Shown here piece by piece: positions 48,300 through 61,451 of a stretch of DNA of 64,000 nucleotides. Position numbers and translations under genes: made by a program. This DNA is from Paramacrobiotus metropolitanus (lineage: Eukaryota > Tardigrada > Eutardigrada > Parachela > Macrobiotidae), in the NCBI RefSeq assembly GCF_019649055.1, contig NW_026570286.1, positions 496,001 to 560,000 of the forward strand, read 5' to 3'. The notes under the pieces were generated by a model, which was not told the DNA's origin, did no database searches, and saw only the letters and a program-made list of their open reading frames with translations. The stretch's first letter is position 1; each line of letters begins with the position of its first letter.

Positions 48300-51200
48300 C
48301 TATTTGCCGGAGCGCCGAGTGGGCTCCGATGCCGTCGGGGGTGGCGGTGGACCGCGCTTAGCCAGCTGTTCAATGAAGTCGTTCAGCTTCTTCTTGCGGT
48401 CGTACGAAAACGGCTCCAGGTTCAAATAACGCGCGTCATTCTATTAAATAAAAAAACAAGCAATTAAGCATTTACCTGTCGCACCGGCTGAGTAGTATCA
48501 CGATATCATCCAAGAAACTGACAGATTCGATAGTTTTCGACTCAATGCAAGCCTGACAATCATCAGCTATCATCACCCGTATATAATGACCAAATTCAAC
48601 AACTGCATCACAAAACAAAACATGAGCAACACAACAATGAAACCACCACATCGACACGCTAAGCTTGACACCGTCGACTGCTGTCTATCACAACACATAA
48701 ACCGGAACCGTTTACGGGTCACACACGTACCTTTAGGATCTCCACAAGGTCCTTCATGTGTTGTTCTGATTCTTCAATGCGGCTCTTACTTTTATGATCT
48801 AACAATTTAGTTTCCTTCAACAAATCCTCAAATTCGTACCATGCCTTTTCGATCTTATCCTTGATATACTTATTGAATTCACTTTCACATTTCTGCAAAG
48901 AATAACGAATACTGGATAAAAGTAATCGAATACTTTAACGAAATGTTTTGGACATACCGATTCCTTAGAAGAGAATTTTCCGTAGCGAACATCATCACGA
49001 ATTTTTCGCCGTACTTCTTTCCACGGAGCATCCAATGGGATCTACGATAAAATCACTGAACTACCATCGATGAGAAAATGCAATCGTCTTTACATGAAAT
49101 ACCGCCGGTACCCTCTTAATAAATTCACCAGCGAATTCTCTTACGTTTGTTTCATCCAGTAGCTCCCGGTAAGTCTGCTTTTTCTTGGAATTGAGGTTGT
49201 GCAGGTGATCGTCGTATATCTGTTCCTTTTGATGTTTATTTAACGGATCGGCCAACTCATACCTCTCGTCCTTTTTCAGGATCTTCCGGGCAGCTTTATA
49301 AGTTAAATCTGTCTGTCGAATCTATAAATACAAACATTGCGCTCATAAGAAAACGATACTGCGAAAATGTATAATTCCAACAATTCCCGTATATGATATA
49401 GGTAACCCTCCCAATGGAACTACAACTTACAAGATCAGTCAGCAGAGCTTTGTAGTGCTGGACGGCCTCATCGTGGCGGTGATGTTCGCGTTCCTTTTCG
49501 CGGTCTTTGGTAATGCTACTCATCTCCTCTTGTACCTGTCGCTCGCGTTCACGCATGCTAGCTTCGGCGCGTTCTTGCCGATCGCGGTCTTGACGCACTT
49601 TTTCGTCTTCCTCGTCATGCTTCTCCTTATCCTTATCTTCAGTGTCAGACTACAAAATAGGTACGTAATTACTGATATGAGTAAAATAAAATTCTAAGCC
49701 AACTTTGTCGGACAATCAAAAACAAAGAAATTACGTGCTTTATCGTTTTTGGAAGATCTATTGCAATTCATCATGTGCTATACAAACTGCATCATTTCTT
49801 ACCTCTTTTTCCTTCTTTTTGGCCAGTGTCTTCACATAATCACGAAACCATTCTTCACGCTGGTTGCTGCTATCAACGCGCTCATACCGTGGATCATCGC
49901 GCAGTGTTTTCTTCACATCACTCCAATGAGATTTGCGCGTTAGTCCCGGCACTTCTTGCAGCATCTCCAGAAAATTTGACCGAATCTAAATGCAAATGAG
50001 CAAATTAGAAGCAGAATTTTAAAAACTAAACTTACGCCTAGAGGATAGAGATACCTTATCCGACTCAGCACGTCTAAGCTCTTTCTCCTTTTTCCTCAAT
50101 TCGTGCATGAAATCGTCAAACATTGTCTCCCGTTCTTTCATCCGTTCAATCCCTTTATAACGCTCATCTTTACCATATTTCGATGAAAAATCTGAGAAGG
50201 TAGATCTGAAAAAGATAGTCAATTAGAAAGAATCCGGATGCTGTTTTATAACGCCGCATACTTTAATGACAAGTTGGCCTCCGTCATAAGTGCTTTGAAA
50301 TTCTCCCGCATTTCACCAATTTTCTTCTTCTTCTCCTCACGCTCTCTGTCCGCTTTCTCTTTCATAAAGTCATCAAAAACATCTCGCCTGTCCTTAGAGG
50401 TTAACAATAAATAACGCGGATCAAATACTATCTTGTGCAGCTCCTTCTCCCAAGTGCTGTATGCCGAAACCTAAAAAAATACAAAAATACGCGTGTTTTA
50501 TCAGCGCGCACAGAAACACAACAAGAATGTATACACTCACGTCTTTTTCAAGTAGAAGCTCCTTAAACCTGCGAATTCGCTCATCCAAGGAATTTGTTCA
50601 CGATCCTTGGCCGCTTTCAATTCCGCTTCCGCAGCTGGATCTTTCGGTTTTTGCTTTTGCGGCGGAGGCGCTCGGCGTATCCCGGTGGACGCTTTTGGTG
50701 CTGAGGCTAAAGCACCAGCATCCGAGCTGCTGGCATCACTCAAGCTGCCCTCATCCACGCTACTCGCGCTAAGAAGGAAAAATAATCCGATTAAAATCAG
50801 CGAATCTCGATCTCTAATTATTGTGCATAGGCATACAGACGGTCAAGTGCAACGCATACTCGCTCCCACCTCGGCTCATTTGGATTGTCAGTGTGCTGTT
50901 TCGATACATTATTATATTACAATGCAGAAAAATATAACAACGAAAACCAGTGAAAAGCATGAGCAACAAATCAAACCGTTCAACATACCGTACGCGTTTG
51001 GCTGATGGCTCCTCCACCGTTTCGCTCGTGTCGCGTTTCACTCCGCCATTCGTTTCTCCATTCGTGGTGACGGTTTTCGCCGGTTCAACTGACGTAGCCG
51101 GTGTCGCATCCTCTGGAATTTGCGCTAACAAATCATCCACTTCCTTCATACCTTGTAACTCCGGTGGCGGCTTCCACACGGATGCTTTCGTAGTCGGATT

Positions 51201-52840
51201 GTGAAAGAATGATTTCTTATCATTCGTCCAGACAATACACCTAAAAAATACAATACGAGATCTAAATCATTGTAATCTGTTTAAATCTGAATCATATTGA
51301 TTAGTATTATACGCGAATGCATTTTTTGTTACTTTAATGGCTTTGGTCCAATAAAACAGTATTTATATGCGAAATTGTAATCCGTAAATATTTTCACTGC
51401 AAATGTACGCGTACCATGGTGTTCCTGGAATCGTTTTTGTGGCAATGGGCTTCGTCGAGACCTCCTTTTTGGCCTCCGCAGGTTTGACATCCCCCGGCTG
51501 ACCTGCCTTGGCTTGGGCTTCAGCAGCAGCTGCTTCAGCTTTTTTCCGTTCTGCAACGGTTCTCCGCGTGAGTGACATGTAGCCAATCAAACATAAGAAA
51601 GTAATGCCACATACCTTCGTGCTGAATTACTTCCAACGGCTTTTCCCATGAATGCTGATTTATTTTGCTATTATACCAATAACTGCGACCACCTGGATTA
51701 GCATACTCTGCCCAATCAGCTGGCTGCAACGATAAAAAATAATCAATTACATACTACTACCATACCATAAAATTCAGCCAGGATTCAATGATGACTTACA
51801 TCCCGTTGAACCTGTGGCATAACCATGGATGGCGGCATCATTGGGGCAAATGGATTAAACCCTGGCGGCATTCCCATACCTGCAAAATACGATGCACTTA
51901 TGTGTGATGTCGCAATCAAAAAGACCATCATGTGCAGTGCACTTTAAACTTACCAAACATGGGATTGTGCATACCCGGTCCCAACATGCCAGCCGGATGG
52001 GGATTGAGGGGATGTGGCGCAACACCGTGACCAGGCATCATGCCCGGAGGTGGTTGCTGGAGATGCGGCGCCAGCTGCGGAGGGGGCTGCTGAAGAGACA
52101 CGGACGGTAGTGTAGAAGCAGGTACAGGCTGAGCTCCAAGCTGGTACTGACTGGCTGCCTGTGCCTGCGCCACGGCATTCTGCGCGGCTGATCCCAGTGG
52201 CTGCGGCTGAGACGCCGCTCCACCACCGGGGGCAGCCGAATCCGTGGCAGCGGCTACGGGAGGGGCGCTGCCGGGGGGCTTCCACAGTTCAGCACCCGGA
52301 GGTAGTGTCCATACCGTCGCCATTGTAGTGATATGATAGTAATATGGCTGCAAGCATCAGTGATTATGAAATACCCAGGGCGAAACAACAAGCTTAACCA
52401 AACGTATGACCGGGCATCAAATAAAATAATTAACACTTTTATATAACAAAAACAATGTAATTATACGTCACTGCATCCGTATAAGATTAACCGCTCTCTA
52501 TGTTTTGGTTTTTAAAACTAAAACCCAACTTTTAGGTCTAAAAGTTAAGGTACTTGTACTTTTAGTACGCTTGTACTTCAAGAGATTTATTACAAGATCA
52601 AGATTCCAGTTGTAGTTTCGGAAGAAAACCAAAATCAATATTTTCCGCCTTCAAGCATACGTGATACGATTAGGACCGTACAAGGAATTTCAGAATTATT
52701 AATGAGCACCATAGTCAGACAGACCTTTCCATCAGGAGCTTTGGCTTCCAGCCATACATCCTGTCCTGGTCTGGGCGCTTCACTGACGCCAGGTGGAGGG
52801 ACCGAATACTGATTCATCATTATCCAGAGCTCAGGAGAAC
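48300..52840 (-). CDS. TCERG1: TCERG1 / CA150 transcription elongation regulator
   Basis: Nuclear protein that couples RNA polymerase II elongation to splicing: WW domains bind proline-rich splicing factors, FF domains bind the phosphorylated polymerase tail. Fifteen exons from 52840 to 48300 give about 890 residues from ATG 52820. WW1 is split across 52840-52725 and 52347-51954 (DVWLEAKAPDGK / PYYYHITTMATVWTLPPG). A Gln/Ala/Pro-rich region follows; WW2 in 51723-51615 (WAEYANPGGRSYWYNSKINQ), WW3 across 51550-51415 and 51240-50989 (TPWCIVWTNDKKSFFHNPTT). Six FF repeats follow, e.g. RFKELLLEKDVSAYSTWEKE and HWSDVKKTLRDDPRYERVD. The C-terminus KRGPPPPPTASEPTRRSGK is almost identical to vertebrates. 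Exon 50768-50541 lacks one base near 50585-50590; restoring the frame there continues FF1, so I read it as a sequence error. The acceptor at 52841 implies an upstream exon I could not find. Confidence 0.95.
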
Positions 52841-54212
52841 CTAAATCAAAACAACAAATAGAAAGGCAATATCACAATAAAAGTCCTCTGTGATATTAAA
52901 GACAGCTAAAACTGGCAAAAAGGTTCGTCCAGACACAAGCAAAGTCCGAAATATGGTAAATGGTAAGTCAAAAGTCTTCCTTACAGCTCCCAAGGCAGTA
53001 TTCGCACTCACAATCAACAAAAAGGCTCAGAAACAACTACAAGACAGTGAAGTCACAAGAGACAAGCATCATTCTGTGGAGAAATGCTCATAAGTGACAT
53101 GATAAGTCCCTGATGGAGTGTCATACAAATTACATATATGTGCACGATTACTACCACGATGCTTTACGAATTAGGGTACCCAGCGCTAGACTTCTCCCAC
53201 TCCCGTTACGTTTGTTCCACAGAACGCGATCTCAAAATGAATTGCATAAGAGATTCAATAAAATCACCATGGAATAACAACAATTCGAGCGCTGATAAAC
53301 GAAAAATCGATAGCCTGCAGCTGTCAAAAATTAATAACTACGCTATCGGTGACAATTCCGTCCAGCATTCTTAATGGCTTCATTTGTGTTAACAGGGAAA
53401 CATACATCAAGCTTACAGTTCCTCTGTTACGAATACAAGCCAGATCTCTTTTAACCTACTTATGTACCTCAAACCATCCGTCACTTTCTTTCCGAAGAGA
53501 ACAAGTGATTCTTGCAAAATAGCCACCTGTAAACAGAACCGCGATCTTAAAGACATTCACAAATAACCTCCGTATAGAGCACTTGCGTAGAGCCGTCCCA
53601 GAGTTACAGCATCATAAAGTTTCGCGTTATGACTGCGTCCGGAGAACAGTCTGTGATAAAGGGTATTCTAATAAATCAAAATTTGATTTCGACGAACCTT
53701 AAGTTCTGGATCCTGCAAAAACTTCGACAAACTATTCGCTGTTTCGCTCTCTACCGTCAAAGACAGATGTCACAAATAAAAATCTCGTACAAACTGAAAA
53801 AATTCGAGTTTGCGAGTTGCGACTGACTTCAAAATCGGTAAACCGTGAGTGTGGTGGTCGGAAGGTGGAAAGATGTTAAGTACTTACTGCAAGTCTTGTA
53901 TTTATTGAATGACGAGCAAACCCCGCCATGCACCACCATATTTTGAAGTTTTTGGCACTTTGTTGTGAATGTTGTGAGTTGTCGGTTTCGGATTTTATCA
54001 CATTTTATGCCTGTTAAAAGTGTATGAAATTTTGTACTTACTTTTTACATTAATTTTATGTAGAAATATTTTTAGGACGTCCTAAAGTTTGAACACTTAT
54101 CATCTGTTTTTAGAACGTATAATCAAATTATTCAAACCATAATTATTTGATATCGAGTTATTAAGTCTGATCGGACACAAAGAACGAGCAGCTCACTGCT
54201 CACACCATTAAA
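52841..54212. other. Divergent intergenic region, possible missing TCERG1 first exon
   Basis: Between TCERG1 (-) and PTCD1 (+). A GATTTAG acceptor at the boundary shows that at least one more TCERG1 exon (possibly untranslated) should lie here. No coding exon can be picked out. Confidence 0.5.
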
Positions 54213-57200
54213 ATGCGTCGGATGTGTTTTGCCCGACGAATTTTATCCCAAATCGCTCGCCCGACTGGCGAAACGTCCACCGCATACAAGTACCAGGACC
54301 ATTTTTTACCGCGCCCGTGTGCTCTGTATCAGGTGCGCTGTGCCAGTGGTCGGCAGCGAACCGTCACTAAAATTTCGCACGAAGCCGATGAGCGCAGCAC
54401 CGATGATGCTTACGGAGACGCTGATACGTTCGGATCAGTCCATCATAGAGTTTCTGCAAAGTATCGTCCGCCAAGAAAACCAAGGCAACCCGTGAATACT
54501 GAGATGACTCCCTTGAACGTCGACGATGTGAAAACAAGTGCGTGAACGTTTCAGAAAATGTATGCGTTCTTATTGTCTCGGTCTCGGTTGGCTACGATTG
54601 TTACACTACGTTAATGCTCCATTTGTTGTATGCATCAGGTCCAGAGCCAGACTATGAGAAAGCACTCGACGATAGTATTTTTGGCACAATTTCCGCGCCG
54701 GATTGGAATAAAATGCAGGATCTGGAGGATGAGGAGGAAGAGGATATGGCAGATCATGTGCCATTTCGGCAGCGACCATGGTATTACATACTACAGTTGC
54801 GGAAATTAATCAAACGACAAAATGTGAGTGTCCGTTATGCAGTTATTTTTACTGCCACAGCAAAGTGTCGCAGTTTTGGTGTAAAGCTGTACAACGTATA
54901 ATCGTGCTCTCCGTAACTCTTGCACTTTTATGCCGTCTTGCATGTTGAAGGTTCGAAAGCAAATTAATGATTTTGCTTTCAGTAAGTTTTATTTGTACGT
55001 ATACCGCTTTACTGTATGTGTTTTTCGTTATTGCAGTTGCCGGCAGCACTTGAGTTTTTTGAAGTTCGCATGGGCAAGGAGGACCAAGTGCGACCAATTC
55101 TGATGTGTTATGATATGCTGATCGCGGCGTGTGGTCGTGCAGGATATCTGGATAAAGCGTTTGAATTATATCGTCAGGTAAAGTGCGTTTGAATTGTGTA
55201 ACGCATTTATCTTGCTTCATGATTCGCTTACGCCTGAATCTGCCGAATGCCTTATATGTACTGTTTCTAATAGATTGATTTCGTAGATGAAAAAACGGCG
55301 TTGTCATCCTCAAGATACCACTTATGTCGGCCTGTTCAATGCCTGTGCCGAATGTCCGATTCCGGAAGAAGCGGTGAAGAGATTGAAAGCGTTGCGCGAA
55401 GAACTTCAGATGAAACTCCATATTCCCAACCATTATGTGTATCACAGTATGATCAAAGGTTCGCTGAGTTTTAGTCGTCGCGGAGTTTTGGTTTGTAATT
55501 AAACTTAATGCGTATGCACATTATTGTAGCATATGGAAGGTGTGGCGATGTCATCGGCGCATTCCAGATCGCGGATGAAATGCTTCACAACAATCTGGAA
55601 CTTCAAAATGACACCTTTTGTTTCTTGTTAATGGCGTGTATTAGTGATAAGCAGGCTGGATTCAAGCATGCCATTGAGGTACATCATTAATTTTCTGTGA
55701 ATTAACCCGTGAATTTCTTGTTTTTGTGAACTCAGTTATAAGAAATGTGTGTGATTTATCTTATGTAGGTTTGGCGCTTTATGATTCAGCACGGGGTAAA
55801 ACCCGACCTCTATCATTATAGCCTTTTGATACGAGCAGTTCGTGATTGCAATCTGGGATCTGGTGAACTAGCGCAAGAATTGCTTCCGCCGTCCATTCGA
55901 GAATTGTCCAAAGAGCAATTAGAGCCGCAACACCAGTTAGCATCCGGCACCACCAGCAATTTGCCTGAGCATCTCCTGGTTGATAACAGTAAACTCTTAC
56001 CGTTTATCGGAACCTCCATCACTCACGAGATCTTGACAGAGAAGACTCAGAAGGAAATTGAACAAGTTAGAAAGGATGTGCGCTTCAGCCCTAATGGGCG
56101 ACCAGCCAAATCCAAAGATACGTATGGCATGTACCAGAGCGTAATGCGAACTGTTTTGTCGGAGGAATACCACCGAAGAGGTCTGATTTACAAAGGTGAA
56201 TGGTGGGAATCGCCTAGTGAGCGGCCGGGCCTGCCCGGAAAAAGTTTGACGGCATCGTACGGAATGATACTGATGGGGTCATCTGCTATTCCCGATTTAC
56301 TGTTACCTTTTGAATCGCAAGCCAATACTGGACTTATTGCAATTGGAGCTGCGGGAACTGGTGCAGAGAGGTTGGCCCTGCTGGGTGGATATTCAGGTAC
56401 ATACATAGAAGGACACTCGCTGCTGATGTAGAATAAATGCTGTGTCATTACTTACTTGGACTTTGCTTATGAGTACGTATCTTACTTAATAACTAGAAGT
56501 TACTACAAGTTACAACAGCAAGAAATGTTATTATTGTTTGTGCTAGGAATACTTTCCCGTATGCAGCGAGACAAAGTCAAACCTGATAAAAAGTTTTTAT
56601 CCATGCTTGTGGAAATGCTACCGTTTGACGACAAAGCCGAAGACGAGGTGATTGCACTGGCGGATCGTTTGAAACGCAAATTAGATGTGGATTTTTTCAA
56701 CATGATCATCCGGCAACGTATAAGGCGAAAGGATTACGCAGGCGCCCTGGTAAGAGTATGGTTTCGGTTTCTGTTTCTTTGTTAATTCGGGTCTTGTTTG
56801 TTCGATAACTATTTTTTTTACAGAAAATCAGGGAATTATTTGAGTCTCGAGGAATTAATTCGAATCAGATGACTTTCGGATGTCTTGCAGTAGGCTGTTA
56901 CGGAAACGCTGCAACATCACAGTTGCTGAACGATATGAAAGTAAGCAACACTTTAATGACGGAAGGAGTATTACTTATGCAGTTATTATGGTCGATGTTA
57001 CAGGAGCGCGATTTGGATCCAAATACCATTATTCTGGCTACGCTTATTTCCAATGCCTGCAACATAAAATCCCTGGGTACGATGCTTTTCCTTATGGCCG
57101 AGATGCAAAAATCGAAGATTCCGGCGCACGAAGGCTTAGTGAAGAGATTAGAAAGGTTCAAGGCCGAAGTTCAGAAGGCCGTGATCGAAGCGGAAAAAAA

Positions 57201-57441
57201 AATACCAACCACGACCGATATCAGTTACATAGACGAAAAGTTCTTGGACAAGTGGAAGAAATTCAAAGTGTACTACAAGATATGGTTGGAGAAAGTGCCG
57301 GCTAAGCAGGAAGAACATCCTTATGCTCCTTATCAGTACACGGTGGAGAGTGAAGATAACGACGATTCGTGGCGCAAAGGAAAAATACCTTTGCAATTGT
57401 ACGATGATCGGGAAGAACGGCAGCATATGGGAAGGCGGTAG
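54213..57441 (+). CDS. PTCD1: PTCD1, mitochondrial pentatricopeptide repeat protein
   Basis: Mitochondrial RNA-binding protein. The vertebrate member affects leucine tRNAs and 16S rRNA of the mitochondrial ribosome. Nine exons: 54213-54537, 54639-54823, 55037-55177, 55287-55458, 55530-55678, 55769-56396, 56547-56749, 56824-56940, 57004-57441; 785 residues (human about 700). The N-terminus MRRMCFARRILSQIARP is Arg-rich without acidic residues, as in a mitochondrial presequence. An acidic linker (LEDEEEEDMAD) precedes PPR helices: WYYILQLRKLIKRQNLPAAL, CYDMLIAACGRAGYLDKAFE, TYVGLFNACAECP, VYHSMIKAYGRCGDVIGAFQ, HYSLLIRAVRDCNLG. The tail (FKVYYKIWLEKVPAKQEEHP) matches the conserved PTCD1 end. The 63-nt intron 56941-57003 is a multiple of three with no stop, so it could be retained as 21 extra residues. 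Confidence 0.92.
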
Positions 57442-58111
57442 TGGCATGATAATTATGATGATGTCCTGTGTGTGTGATCTGTTGCTGTTGTACCAAAAGA
57501 GCAGCAGTTGTACTTAAAATTTATCCGGTTCTTTTAATTTTTGAAATCGTGTGTGCTGTGTATGGTGTCGCGCGTGTCGCTCGAACAAAGAAAATTTTAA
57601 GGAAGAAAATTTCAAGCGCGAGATTGGTGAATCTATTACTTACCACTACAGCAAACACAGCAGATGTGCGATGATTCATGATTGTCAAATTTGGTCAGAT
57701 GCAATTAACTACCAAACTGAAATTGTCAAGATAAGATTGTTAAATAAAATAAATTCAACAAAATGTTGCCAAACTGCTCATGTTGCAAACAGTGAAAAAG
57801 AAAGCTGAAAAGTAAGCCGCGAGACAGCTTCCGGCGCACGCCTAACCGCGGCCGGGAGGCGTTTTTCATTTATTCATTTAACAGGACAAACTGCGACTTA
57901 CGGATTCGAAGTTGCGAAACCGCCGACGGTAGCAAATCTTCCCAATGTTTTGCAACTTTTTTGCAGTCTGGATTTTCTTGACTCCCCAGTTGTAGAGTTT
58001 GACGACTTGAAATTCTGACCCCGAACACTTGGATTGTGTTTTCCCTTCGTATTAGCCTGGGAGGGGGAAGATTTGTCCTATTAATAAGATCTGAATATCT
58101 TTGCATTCAAA
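57442..58111. other. Intergenic between PTCD1 and the JmjC gene
   Basis: Contains PTCD1 3' untranslated sequence with AATAAA-type signals near 57743-57750 and the promoter of the JmjC gene. No other gene seen. Confidence 0.5.
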
Positions 58112-60051
58112 ATGTCAGCCAACGAAAACGCATACTTTTCGGAGATCTACGAGAAAGTGGAAGAACTAAATCTCTCCTACCAAGAAATGCGAGGCTGTTC
58201 TGCTCTCATGGAACTCATTGATCGTGCTGATGGGCAAAATACTAATCACAGGAGTGAAAAGAAGCATGGAGCTTCGAGTGTTAATCAGGGACGAGGCAAA
58301 GTATTTGCAGGTGTTGTAGTTTCTGCCATGCTGCTGCTGGTTGTCGCTGTAACTGTCAGTCACCCTTATCGTCCCATTCCCAGGGCCATCTCTTCTGCGC
58401 TGGTGTATTTTGCTCCTAAAGAGATGTCTGGAGATCAGTGTTTGGTGAGAGCACCAGGAAAGTTTGCGGACTGGTTTCGTCCAGTTGTTAACTGTTCGAG
58501 TAAGTTGCAGCTTGTAAAAACTATGTGATCAGCTGTTCTGCCAGTTGCACTAGCCACTACACTACGTTATCATACATGTCGAGCTACTTGTTACCTTGAA
58601 TTTTTGCTTTTTATGAATATTTTCTGATTCGGTTTCCTTTAAAGTTTTAACTGCAATAATACAGAATTTCTCCGCAGTTTGCCGAGGATTGCAGAAAGTG
58701 GATTCCGTGAACGACATTTCCGTGGAAGAATTTACAGCTAAATATGCCTACTCATCGCGTCCATTGGTGGTGCGCGGAGCCATGAAGAACTGGACCGCTT
58801 CGTCCACATTCAGCTTTGACTTCTTCCGCAAACTGTACCTCAAGCAGTTCCCGGGTTCCTTGGACGTTCTCAATGAGCACTGTCAGTTCTTCCACTACAA
58901 AACCGAATTCCGCAATCTACGGGAGGTGTTAACCATGTCCAAGAAGCGCTTCGACCAGATGTGGTATATCGGCTTCTCCAACTGCGACGTAGCCGTGGCT
59001 GATGAACTGCGCCGACATTACGCCCGTCCGGCATTCCTACCGGTGGGATCGGAAAGCAGTCGGTATGACTGGATTTTCATGGGACGACCCGGTTATGGTG
59101 CTAACATGCATGTAAGCCACGAGCGAAATGTGAAATGCCTAACGATGTTAACATAAGAAACACTTGCCTGATGCGAGAATAAATTGACGGTATGAAGCGT
59201 AGCGAAGAAAATGTTTGGTGGAATACGGATACCTTGGTTTACCAAAATATTATTAATAACATCTGGTAACTAACTCGTAAGGTTATACGAGTATCTTGTT
59301 TGTTGTGCGTGTACATAATGCACTCATTAACTTGTGTGGGCAAAATATGATTTAGGTTATAACTTTTGCTTGTACTCGTATAATACGTTTCTTTTTGTGA
59401 TCGGTAAGGGCATCGGTTAGGGCACCTACCGAGCCCTTATAGGTGCCATTGTTGCATTATGATAATTTGTTGCTTGTATACTCGTATCGCATCAGAGTCA
59501 TTGGTGCCTGATAGGTTCAATTGAGTCGAAATAATGCTGACATAATTATTGTCTACGGTTTCTTATGCAACGGTTTTATTGGGATGATTTAATTTATTGT
59601 TAAATGACTGCCATTTATATTGACTGTTTTATAAAGTGCGCACTGTAATTACTACGCTAGTTTTAGTCTAGTTTGTGTTCGTTTGTTTTTATCAAAAGAA
59701 AGGTTGTACGCAGTACGATATACAATTTGGAACTCGTTAGTGAAAATCTGCGATGTTTAGGTTGACAACGTAGGACGCTCATCATGGCAGGCGCAGATCC
59801 GCGGCATCAAAGAATGGACACTGCAGCCTCCGCCGGAATGCTACTTTGAATGCTCGACGCTTAAAGTGGTTATCAATCCTAATGACATCAGTACGTGCAC
59901 AATGCAAATTCGTTCAGCCTTTTCAGACATTCGTAGGTTATAGAAGGAATTTCATTTTGTTCTAGTTGTGGTGGATACCGACACGTGGTACCACAGTACC
60001 CTGATCTTGGGAACGGAACTGAGCATTACCATCGGATCCGAATTTGACTGA
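58112..60051 (+). CDS. Membrane-anchored JmjC / cupin-8 dioxygenase-like protein
   Basis: Predicted Fe(II)/2-oxoglutarate-dependent hydroxylase of the JmjC (cupin-8) superfamily; the substrate is unknown. Four exons: 58112-58499, 58678-59111, 59761-59890, 59966-60051; 345 residues in frame. Residues ~1-69 are polar and cytosolic, followed by one membrane helix (FAGVVVSAMLLLVVAVTVSH), so the catalytic part probably faces the lumen. The JmjC core shows RPLVVRGAMKNWTA, then the iron-binding HxD split by an intron (ANMH|VDNVG), the oxoglutarate-binding region GIKEWTLQPPPE and the distal His (DTWYHSTL). All three metal ligands are present, so the enzyme should be active. A Cys-rich stalk segment (CLVRAPG, NCSICRG) suggests disulfides. 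The family resembles invertebrate transmembrane JmjC proteins rather than nuclear histone demethylases, because no PHD or other chromatin module is attached. Confidence 0.88.
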
Positions 60052-61451
60052 TTTTGTGGCGTTTTCGAATCTTCCTCCGTGGAAATCTCAGGGAAACGTT
60101 ATCACCGGTGATTGGTTTTAATTGCTTTTATAGATTTTATAAATCTTTTTCCAGAATTTTAAATCGACTCAGTTCTGGTTGTTATACATAGATTTCAACA
60201 TTTCTTAGTGCACATCGAGAACATGTGCTCTTTCTTTCAGATAATAATTTCAGTTCTTTTATCTGTAAATTTTAAATGAACTTTTAAAGTCCTATTCGCT
60301 GGGTAGCACAGCAGAAGGATGTGACGAGTACGAAACACAGAAAAATAAACACGGCGCTCGCTCCTGTAAATCAGAAATGTTTTGATGTTAACATATGTTC
60401 CTGTTGTGTGAGTTATTAAGCAGTAAGTTAACGAATGTTCTGTGTATATTTAGTTATTTACCTGCACAGGCTACTATAATATCTTGGGCAGATTTGTATA
60501 AGCTGGTTATCACATCCACACATCCCCGCCGCCGCAACACCAAACCGGAAGGAGTTCGAAGATTGTACAGCTCACGATATTGTTGCTGTTGGAACAGAAC
60601 AACAGTTATGGCATTGTAGTACCTCGCGCGTACTCGGACTGCTATTTAGCGCATACGGGTGATGCGACTGCTACTGTAAGCACGAAACGCTGCAGTTGAC
60701 TGGTGCTTTACACACAAGTGACCTCACGTTAATATGGCACGAGGATGTCATCTGGTAGTTACGTTTTTTTTGTTAAACTGTGAACATGATAGTTATTAGG
60801 AAAAAATTAATTTTGCTAAGGTGCAGTTGTAGTCGTGTCCATAACTGAAATGCCGAATTACTGTATAGAAAACAGGAAGTCGTCCACAGAGCTTGTGGTA
60901 GCTATTTTGTAACAAGAGCGAATTTGGGAATTGGGATCAAGGCCAAATTAACTTACTTCGAAATTCTCTGTAGAATTTAGAATAAGACTGCATTCATGAA
61001 TATTTCTGCAGCAGGATAATGGTATTCTCTGAAAACACCAAATTGTTATTCTATACAGAAGCACAAATTGTCGAGGGTACTTCAAAATTGAGTACTATAA
61101 AATTTACCCCGTATTTCGAAAGCATTACTATGAAATTTTACCCCGTATCTCGTTAATCCCCATTGTTTAGGCGACGAACTTCCACAGCACGCGTGCTCGG
61201 TTTGGATTTCATCCAGTGTTTGATCACTATTCCCGTAAAAAACTTAGTAAATTTGTTGGACATATAATGTAGATTAATTTGTTAAAGCTGATCCACATAG
61301 ATGCACATATAAATAATTATAAACTGTATAACGAGCATGACAATCATTATGTATAGTACCGACTCAAAATTGCAAATCATATTCTGCATAATTATCGTTT
61401 CCGTACTTCTACCTAATTAGCAGCAGGTTATTCCAGTCCGTATTCAACATT
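60052..61451. other. Convergent intergenic region, no gene recognised
   Basis: Lies between the JmjC stop (+) and the tetraspanin-like gene (-). AATAAA near 60345 may polyadenylate the JmjC transcript. Around 61094-61155 a ~20-base motif (AAATTTACCCCGTAT and a near-identical AAATTTTACCCCGTAT) is repeated. I looked here for a fourth membrane segment for the tetraspanin-like gene and found none. Confidence 0.5.
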
